Source: an uncultured Bacteroides sp. (lineage in GTDB: Bacteria; Bacteroidota; Bacteroidia; Cytophagales; Cyclobacteriaceae). Taken from it: DNA of 64,000 nt. Each line of letters starts with the position of its first letter. Position 1 is the first letter of the stretch. This document shows, one piece after another, positions 51,820 through 58,741 of the stretch. The translations under genes and the position numbers were made by a program. The notes under the pieces were generated by a model. That model did not search any database and was not told the origin of the DNA. It was given only the letters and a program-made list of their open reading frames with translations. The DNA lies in NCBI GenBank assembly GCA_902168185.1, contig CABHOV010000025.1, forward strand, positions 124,001 to 188,000. Direction: 5' to 3'.

Positions 51820-53919
51820 ATGCTGTTCCGACTCCTCTCAACCCTCATCAGTATTTTTATTGTAACATCTGCCTTTGCCCAGCCGGTACTCGTGCGGGAA
51901 AATTTTAATGACAATGCCAACATGTGGGAGTTGGAGAATAGTGACGCAAAGGAAATAGGAATTGCGAATGGCAATCTTTTGATAAAGAATAAAAATGGAG
52001 AAAGTGTATTTGCCAGTCATGACTATCCGGTTGATCCTGAAAAGGATTTTTACATTGAGACCAGTATAAAGAAAACGTCCGGTGATAACGTTACTTACGG
52101 GCTATATTTCGCAGATACACGGAAGACAAAGAACAACCGGTGGTATTATTACCTTGTTTCTCCCGATGGCCGATTGATCTTCTGTGAGAATAGTACAGAG
52201 AAGACAGACTATCTATATTATGAGGATACATCTCCGGTGGCTACACCGTCCTCAGCAGGCAATACACTGGCAGTCGAGAAAAAAGGCGCTGTCACCAACT
52301 TCTATTTTAACAATCAGAAAATGTTTACGCTTCCCAATGTACGATTCTGGGGAAGCTTCATCGGGTATGCCTTATATGATAAAGGGAGTATTACCGTTGA
52401 CTATTTACAGGTGAAGCAAAATTTTAAATTGAACCTCGTGGCCAACAGTGGTGCGAGTTATACCAAGGAGAATCTTGGACCTGCTGTGAATACAAAGGAT
52501 AACGATATTATGCCTGTCATCAGCGCTGATGGCAAGACGCTATACTACGCGGTCGAGAACGATCCGGCTAATATAGGAGGGACGTCCAGTTCGGATGTTT
52601 GGTATACTACGCGTAAAGCGGATGGTACATGGACAGCCCGAAAGAATATAGGCATCCCTTTGAATACAAAAGAGGCAGACTTCGTTGTAAATGCGATGCC
52701 AGACAACAACTCCCTGTTAATTAACGGTGACTATATACATGAAAGCGGAAAGCTAAATAAGTACGAGGGTCTTTCCATGACGCACCGAACCAGAACCGGA
52801 TGGAGTGTTCCTGAGAAACTGAAGATTGATAATGAATATAATTACTCTGCGGAAGTTTCATTCGCTCTTTCTCCGGATAAAAGAGTTTTGATTTCTTCTA
52901 TAGAACGCGATGTTACCTATGGAAGTGCAGATTTATATGTTTCGTTTCTACAGCCGGATGGCAGCTGGTCGGCTCCGGAGAATATGGGCTCTGTCTTGAA
53001 CACATACGGTAAAGATATAACGCCCATGATCGCATCTGATGGAAGGACGCTATATTACTCTACGAACGGTAAGTCGGGCTATGGCAGTAATGATATATAT
53101 GTTACCAGGCGATTGGACGATTCATGGAAGAACTGGTCAGAGCCCCTGAATATGGGCCCATCGATTAATACCATTAACTGGGATGCATACTATAGTGTAC
53201 CTGCCTCAGGAGATATAGCATATATTGTTTCAAATGATAAAAGCCTGGGCGGAGCAGACATATATAGCATGCGCATCGTAAAAGAAGCGCAGCCAGATCC
53301 GGTTGTGATTGTGCAAGGGAAAGTTTTTAATAAAGCTACGAATCAGCCTATAGGGGCAACGATTGTTTACCATGATCTCAGTAACGGCAAAGACATGGGA
53401 AGGGCGCAGTCGAATCCGCAGGACGGAAGCTATAAAATTGTATTACCCTATAGTAAAGCTTATGGTTTCCTGGCGGAGAAGGAACAATTTCTTTCCGAGA
53501 GTAACAACCTTGATCTCAGCGAAGTAAAGGTATACCAGGAAGTTCAACAGGATCTATACCTTACACCACTTGAAATAGGAAAGACCATTACTCTTAACAA
53601 CGTTTTCTTCGTTCGCAGTAAACCCGACTTACTCCCCGAAAGTTATCCCGAGATTGAACGTCTTATAAAAGTATTGAACGATAATCCAGCCATTCGTATA
53701 GAACTATCGGGCCATACTGATAATGTTGGCAGTGCGGCATTGAATAAGGAATTGTCTGAGAAACGCGTGGCCTCTATAAAAAACTACCTGGTACACAATG
53801 GTATAGCAGAGAGCCGGATTTCTGGAAAAGGATATGGCGGATCCAAACCGATCGCCAGCAACAACACTGAGGAAACGAAGAAATTAAACAGACGTGTTGA
53901 GTTTACGATCGTGAAGTAA
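51820..53919 (+). CDS. PD40-OmpA family outer-membrane protein
   Basis: 699 residues. Signal peptide MLFRLLSTLISIFIVTSAFA; a jelly-roll-like domain (about 22-205; VRENFNDNANMWEL, FYIETSIKKTSGDNVTYGLYFAD, GYALYDKGSITVDYLQV); WD40-like PD40 propeller repeats (about 225-480; MPVISADGKTLYYAVEND, KDITPMIASDGRTLYYSTNGKSGYGSNDIYVTRR); a CarboxypepD_reg-like beta domain (about 495-585); and an OmpA peptidoglycan-binding domain from about 590 (LSGHTDNVGSAALNKELSEKRVASIKNYL, RRVEFTIVK). Such proteins tether the outer membrane to the wall and are often linked to T9SS or gliding in this phylum. No partner here points to a specific role. Confidence 0.9.
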   Translation: MLFRLLSTLISIFIVTSAFAQPVLVRENFNDNANMWELENSDAKEIGIANGNLLIKNKNGESVFASHDYPVDPEKDFYIETSIKKTSGDNVTYGLYFADTRKTKNNRWYYYLVSPDGRLIFCENSTEKTDYLYYEDTSPVATPSSAGNTLAVEKKGAVTNFYFNNQKMFTLPNVRFWGSFIGYALYDKGSITVDYLQVKQNFKLNLVANSGASYTKENLGPAVNTKDNDIMPVISADGKTLYYAVENDPANIGGTSSSDVWYTTRKADGTWTARKNIGIPLNTKEADFVVNAMPDNNSLLINGDYIHESGKLNKYEGLSMTHRTRTGWSVPEKLKIDNEYNYSAEVSFALSPDKRVLISSIERDVTYGSADLYVSFLQPDGSWSAPENMGSVLNTYGKDITPMIASDGRTLYYSTNGKSGYGSNDIYVTRRLDDSWKNWSEPLNMGPSINTINWDAYYSVPASGDIAYIVSNDKSLGGADIYSMRIVKEAQPDPVVIVQGKVFNKATNQPIGATIVYHDLSNGKDMGRAQSNPQDGSYKIVLPYSKAYGFLAEKEQFLSESNNLDLSEVKVYQEVQQDLYLTPLEIGKTITLNNVFFVRSKPDLLPESYPEIERLIKVLNDNPAIRIELSGHTDNVGSAALNKELSEKRVASIKNYLVHNGIAESRISGKGYGGSKPIASNNTEETKKLNRRVEFTIVK

Positions 53920-53950
53920 GAGTCAGTCAGACACTCATACATATATACTG

Positions 53951-54547
53951 GTGATAAAACGTGCTTCTATATTTGTATTTATAGCCATTGCTATAGCATT
54001 GTTAGCTAGCTTTATCAGTTATTGGGTTAATACACAACCCGTTGGCATTATTAGTGGAAGGATTAATCCAAATAAATATCAAGAAGAACTTCCATCGCGG
54101 AATAAACAAGTTATAGCGTTTGTCGAGGCGAATGGAGTTAATCTTGCACCGGATTATCAGCAGGTGAAGTGTACTGATTTTGTTGTGCAGGTTATTGAAA
54201 GATTTGTGGCGTTGAGCGAAGAGGAGCGTAACCAGATCAACATCATAACGAATGAGGACCTCAATACTTTAATAGAGAATGAATCAGCCATTATAAAAGG
54301 TGTTCAAACCTCATTGATACGTGGAAGTAAAGGAATTGAAATTATAGGCCTCGATGATGTTCGTCCTGGTGACTTTGTTCAATTCTGGAATGAATACCTT
54401 GGTACTCCTTACGGGCATTGCGGGGTGATTTTTGATGTTGAACCATACCACAGTATATCTTTATACTCATCACATCCTTTGACCCACGGATATGGGAAAC
54501 AAAAGTATATGTGGCCCGACAAAGTTTTTTTTGTGAGGCTGAATTAA
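53951..54547 (+). CDS. Membrane-anchored cysteine amidase-like protein (NlpC/P60/CHAP-like)
   Basis: 198 residues from a GTG. One N-terminal transmembrane anchor (SIFVFIAIAIALLASFISYWV), then a globular domain with Cys74 in KCTDFVVQVIERF and His156 in YGHCGVIFDVEPYHSISLYSSHP, preceded by RPGDFVQFWNEYLG. The Cys-then-GDxxxFW-then-His layout is that of papain-like NlpC/P60 or CHAP amidases that cut peptidoglycan stem peptides or other amides. The ending TYMWPDKVFFVRL-like strand (YMWPDKVFFVRLN) fits the fold. It lies 31 bases after the OmpA gene, possibly cotranscribed, which suits a cell-wall role. Confidence 0.7.
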   Translation: MIKRASIFVFIAIAIALLASFISYWVNTQPVGIISGRINPNKYQEELPSRNKQVIAFVEANGVNLAPDYQQVKCTDFVVQVIERFVALSEEERNQINIITNEDLNTLIENESAIIKGVQTSLIRGSKGIEIIGLDDVRPGDFVQFWNEYLGTPYGHCGVIFDVEPYHSISLYSSHPLTHGYGKQKYMWPDKVFFVRLN

Positions 54548-54837
54548 TCACGACCTCAATTTTAAATCCTAGGTATATAAGTAGCCAAGACTGGCATCAC
54601 GATATATATCCAGCATCATTTCTTTTATAAATGCCAATGGTACTCTTCGTCACGAAATGATTTAGGCCCCCATTTTTATACAATTAATACCCGTTCTGGA
54701 ACATATCATACCGTATCTGTTAACTTTTGATGCGCCCTTTCAAGTTGCTTTTCCGATAGTTTTATGCAAACGATTTAGTGTCAAGAATCAAACGATTGAT
54801 TGGCGCTAAGTAATCTTAAAACTAAACCGTAAAGCGT
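54548..54837. other. 290-base intergenic region
   Basis: Spacer before the GH74 gene. I see no gene, terminator or clear repeat in it. Confidence 0.5.
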
Positions 54838-57800
54838 ATGAAAAGTAATTCTACAACAGAACCCAGCCGGCTCAGGATCTTTCCTCGGGGAAGGCGATGT
54901 TTCAAAGTAATTATGTTTTGCTTGATGTTATCGGGCGTTTCAACAACAATTCTAAGAGGTCAGTCAACGTACAATTGGGGTAATGTTGCCATTGGCGGTG
55001 GTGGTTTTGTTTCAGCATTGATTACGAGTAAGAATGAACAGAACCTGATGTATGCAAGAACTGATGTTGGTGGAGCTTACCGTTGGGATACAGCCGGCAA
55101 CAAATGGATACCGTTACTTGACTGGGTATCTGAAAGTGAAAGCGGATATCTCGGAACGGAATCTCTCGCTATTGATCCACAGGCTCCTAACAAACTTTAT
55201 ATACTAGCCGGCATCTCTTATTTTAATAATGGTAAGACTGCTATACTTCGCTCTTCTGATTATGGTAAAACATTTTCGGTTGTTGATGTCACCGCGCAAT
55301 TCAAAGCTCATGGAAATGGTATGGGACGGCAAACCGGTGAAAAGCTTATGGTAGATCCTAACAATGGAAATATACTCTTTTGTGGTACTCGCTGGGACGG
55401 GCTTTTTAAAAGTACCAATGCTGGTCTAAACTGGAGTCGCGTAAGTGCACTGGATGTTACCACAACTCCCAATGAGAACGGAGTCAGCTTTGTTGTGCTC
55501 GATAAAAGCAGCAGCACAACCGGTACAGCAACGAAGACTATATTTGTAGGTATATCACGTTCCGGAACAAATTTATATAGGAGCAATGATGGCGGAGCAA
55601 CATTTACAGCAATCGCGGGAGCGCCAACAACGTATATGCCACATCGTGCTGTACTTGCTGCCGATGGCAATTTATATATTACATATGGAAACGGTGCGGG
55701 TCCGCATGGTCATTGGTCATTGTCAGAAGAAGCGATGGACAACGGGCAGATCTGGAAGTATAATACTATGACGGGTGCCTGGACGAATATTACGCCCTCC
55801 GGTATAAGTAGAGCGTTCGGTGGTATATCTGTTGATCCGAATAACTCCAACAGGATAGTGGCTACCACGATCAATGCATATTATCTTCAAGACAATGCTT
55901 ATGGTGACAGAATATTCCTGAGCACGAATGGCGGAACAAGCTGGACAGATGTAATTGAAAGAGGCATGGACGTTGATCCGAATGGAATTACCTGGGTGAA
56001 TGGTCATGCTATACATTGGGCAGGTTCAATAGAGTTCGATCCGTTTAATACAAAGAAAGTATGGGTCACATCCGGAAACGGAGTTTTTTCAACAGATGAT
56101 ATTGATGCAACGTTGAACGTATGGAAGTTTCGCGTTCAAGGATTAGAAGAAACCGTACCGCTCGACTTGGTAAGTATACCAAACAACGGACCTCTAGTGT
56201 CAGTCATTGGTGATTATGACGGATTCAGACATACTAATATAACACAATACACCTCTAACCATGCACCAAGCACTGGTACAACAACCGGTCTGGCGTATGC
56301 CCCACAAAGTACCAATGTATTGCTTCGTGTGGGGAATAATATGTATTACTCTACAGACACAGGAGTTTCATGGACTGAGTGTACTAAAAACGGAAGTAAA
56401 GGATACGTAGCAATCTCTGCGAACGGGAATACATTTTTGCATTGTCCTGAAACTTCCAGCACAACCTATAGATCTGTCAATCGCGGAAGTTCCTGGTCTG
56501 CAGTATCAGGCTTGAGTGTTAGCGAAGCAAGACCGATTGCCGATCCTTTAAATTCCAATAAATTCTATGTATATAATTCAGGGAGTGGGTCCGTTATGAT
56601 TAGTACCGATGGCGGTATATCTTTTACTACAACAGGTGCACCTGGAACTGGAGGATCCAAGGTGATGCGTGCAACTCCTGGCAAAGAAGGACATCTGTGG
56701 GTAGCGTTGTATGGCGGTGGATTGTCACGCTCTACCAACTCTGGTCAAACCTTTACAAAGATATCGGCGGTCACACAATGCAGTTCGGTTGGCTTTGGAA
56801 AAGAGGCGGCCGGTAAAACGTACCCTACACTATATATATGGGGTACGGTTGGGGGTGTAATCGGTATACATCGTTCCATTGATGAAGGCGCTACGTGGAC
56901 ACGCGTCAATGATGATGCACATGAATATGGCGGTCCTGCAAATGGTAATTTTGTAATCGGCGATATGAATGTTTATGGACGTGTATACATGAGCACTGCA
57001 GGTCGTGGCATAGTATATGGCGACCCAGCAAGTTGTACATCTACTGCTATTGTTTCCTATATACAATTGAATGGAGGAAGCTGGCAACAAACTGAAGCTG
57101 TAACAATCGCAGCAGGAGGTACAATAAAACTAGGCCCTCAACCCACTACTGGTGGTTCATGGAGTTGGACAGGTCCGAATAATTTTGCCGCGACTACACG
57201 CGAAATAACATTGTCAAATATACAGACCTCCCAAGGTGGTACGTATACAGCAAAGTATACCAACAGCAGCGGATGCATAAGTACAAAAGTGATAACCATT
57301 ACTGTGAGCGGAAACACGGCTATCGTTGTACGTGCAAGAGGTGTAGTGGGAACCGAAACAATTGATCTTCGTGTCAATAATACAACCGTTGCCACGTGGA
57401 CATTAACGACTGCTTATCAGAATTATACCGCTTCGGGGAATGGAACCATTACGGTACATTTTACGAATGACAGCGGCTCTCGCGATGTTCAGGTTGATTA
57501 TGCAACCATTGGTGGAGTAACCTATCAGGCAGAAAGTCAGGCAACCAATACTGGTGTGTGGGCTAATAACACCTGTGGAGGGGCAAGCAGCGAGTGGCTC
57601 AATTGCAATGGATACATTAGTTTCAGTACAAGCAGCAGTGCGCGTATCGCAGCATCTGAAGTTTCTTTGGTAGAGCAGAGTTTTTCAGCATCTCCTAATC
57701 CGGTGCAGGACAATGTGACCATCAGGTTCCAGGCGGAGATGAAAGGCAGCAATATATCTTTCACAGATGTAGCCGGAAAAGTACATTTGAACGATCAGGT

Positions 57801-57909
57801 GCGTGAGACAGAGCAAACTTTTGATTTGACCGGATTTCCTTCCGGACTGTACATTGTTCGGGTCGCTGGGTCATCGAAGCGATCGACTATTAAAATCTTG
57901 AAAAAATAG
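54838..57909 (+). CDS. Xyloglucanase-like GH74 with CBM60-like module and T9SS tail
   Basis: 1023 residues. A signal peptide with an unusually long, basic N-region precedes YNWGNVAIGGGGFVSALI. The GH74 double seven-bladed propeller (about 45-740) has Asp76 (ARTDVGGAYRWD) and Asp459 (GDYDGFRH) at the positions of the two catalytic acids, and many Asp-box-like turns (SSDYGKTF, STNAGLNW, STNGGTSW, STNSGQTF). An Ig-like domain (about 745-825), a CBM60-like module (VVRARGVVGTETIDLRVNN to SEWLNCNGYISF, about 828-930) and a type A sorting domain (SASPNPVQDNVTIRF to IKILKK) follow. GH74 enzymes cut beta-1,4-glucan in xyloglucan. T9SS would place it on the surface or outside. A strong terminator follows. 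Confidence 0.93.
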   Translation: MKSNSTTEPSRLRIFPRGRRCFKVIMFCLMLSGVSTTILRGQSTYNWGNVAIGGGGFVSALITSKNEQNLMYARTDVGGAYRWDTAGNKWIPLLDWVSESESGYLGTESLAIDPQAPNKLYILAGISYFNNGKTAILRSSDYGKTFSVVDVTAQFKAHGNGMGRQTGEKLMVDPNNGNILFCGTRWDGLFKSTNAGLNWSRVSALDVTTTPNENGVSFVVLDKSSSTTGTATKTIFVGISRSGTNLYRSNDGGATFTAIAGAPTTYMPHRAVLAADGNLYITYGNGAGPHGHWSLSEEAMDNGQIWKYNTMTGAWTNITPSGISRAFGGISVDPNNSNRIVATTINAYYLQDNAYGDRIFLSTNGGTSWTDVIERGMDVDPNGITWVNGHAIHWAGSIEFDPFNTKKVWVTSGNGVFSTDDIDATLNVWKFRVQGLEETVPLDLVSIPNNGPLVSVIGDYDGFRHTNITQYTSNHAPSTGTTTGLAYAPQSTNVLLRVGNNMYYSTDTGVSWTECTKNGSKGYVAISANGNTFLHCPETSSTTYRSVNRGSSWSAVSGLSVSEARPIADPLNSNKFYVYNSGSGSVMISTDGGISFTTTGAPGTGGSKVMRATPGKEGHLWVALYGGGLSRSTNSGQTFTKISAVTQCSSVGFGKEAAGKTYPTLYIWGTVGGVIGIHRSIDEGATWTRVNDDAHEYGGPANGNFVIGDMNVYGRVYMSTAGRGIVYGDPASCTSTAIVSYIQLNGGSWQQTEAVTIAAGGTIKLGPQPTTGGSWSWTGPNNFAATTREITLSNIQTSQGGTYTAKYTNSSGCISTKVITITVSGNTAIVVRARGVVGTETIDLRVNNTTVATWTLTTAYQNYTASGNGTITVHFTNDSGSRDVQVDYATIGGVTYQAESQATNTGVWANNTCGGASSEWLNCNGYISFSTSSSARIAASEVSLVEQSFSASPNPVQDNVTIRFQAEMKGSNISFTDVAGKVHLNDQVRETEQTFDLTGFPSGLYIVRVAGSSKRSTIKILKK

Positions 57910-57932
57910 CCAAACACTTTTATTGTTTGCGT

Positions 57933-57980
57933 GAAGCCTCCCGGGAGCCAATTTTTGGCAGGGGAGGCTTCTTTATTTAT
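57933..57980 (+). terminator. Intrinsic terminator after GH74
   Basis: GAAGCCTCCC (57933-57942) is complementary to GGGAGGCTTC (57962-57971); T-rich tract TTTATTTAT follows. An inner CCAA/TTGG pair shortens the loop. Confidence 0.85.
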
Positions 57981-58041
57981 AAGTCCCTTGCCTCATTTTA
58001 ATTTGCCTACGTTTTTGTCCCTCATATTTCAGTACTAAATC

Positions 58042-58049
58042 ACAGGACA
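58042..58049. promoter_or_regulatory. ACAGGACA element upstream of the sigma-factor operon
   Basis: Exact ACAGGACA, 105 bases before the sigma-factor start, same word as at 27604 (reverse), 36069 and 48655. Role unproven. Confidence 0.3.
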
Positions 58050-58153
58050 GCCGTACTTTAACTTCACAAATGAAGATTGAGTGAATGACTACCTTCATAT
58101 TTCTTCGAAAACGTTTATGAAGAAGGCAACCATTTTTTTTAACCCCACGTCTG

Positions 58154-58741
58154 GTGGAAGATTCTAAAAATACCTTGGAGGACCCAAAGCAGATAAAAGC
58201 GTTGCTTCATGATTGTCAGAAAGGCAGTCGCGAAGCACAGAAGAAGCTTTATGAGCTCTTCTATGGCTATGCTATGAGTGTTTGTCTTCGGTATACAAAA
58301 ACAAAAGAGGAAGCCAAAGAGATAATGAACGATGGTTTTATGAAGTTTTTTACGCACATGCATCAGCACGATGAGCGGGCTTCAGTCAAATCGTGGCTGC
58401 GAAGAATCATGATAAATACAGCTATCGATCATTATCGTAAGCATAACAAGCACTATAATCATAAAGACATTGATGATACGGTTGTTCAGAATATTCCAGA
58501 TAGTACACAAGGCACTGAGCCTATATCGTATGACGACCTGATTCAGATGGTACAAAAATTACCAGATTCTTATCGTACCGTTTTTAGTCTATATGTTATT
58601 GATGGATACTCCCATGAAGAAATAGCAAAGCAACTTGGAATCGTAGTCGGTACCTCCAAGTCAAACCTGTTCAAAGCGCGCGAGCATTTGAAAAATCAAT
58701 TGAAAAAAATAAACGTTAACAGCTATGCGCAATATTTCTGA
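58154..58741 (+). CDS. ECF-type RNA polymerase sigma factor
   Basis: 195 residues from a GTG. Region 2 at about 27-95 (AQKKLYELFYGYAMSVCLRYTKTKEEAKEIMNDGFMKFFTHM, WLRRIMINTAIDHYRK) and region 4 at about 129-183 (LPDSYRTVFSLYVIDGYSHEEIAKQLGIVVGTSKSNLFKAREHLKNQL), no region 3: a group 4 (extracytoplasmic function) sigma. It directs polymerase to a stress or envelope regulon when freed from its anti-sigma factor. The next gene starts 17 bases before its stop, so the two are translated together, as sigma/anti-sigma pairs usually are. Expected to activate its own operon. Confidence 0.93.
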   Translation: MEDSKNTLEDPKQIKALLHDCQKGSREAQKKLYELFYGYAMSVCLRYTKTKEEAKEIMNDGFMKFFTHMHQHDERASVKSWLRRIMINTAIDHYRKHNKHYNHKDIDDTVVQNIPDSTQGTEPISYDDLIQMVQKLPDSYRTVFSLYVIDGYSHEEIAKQLGIVVGTSKSNLFKAREHLKNQLKKINVNSYAQYF

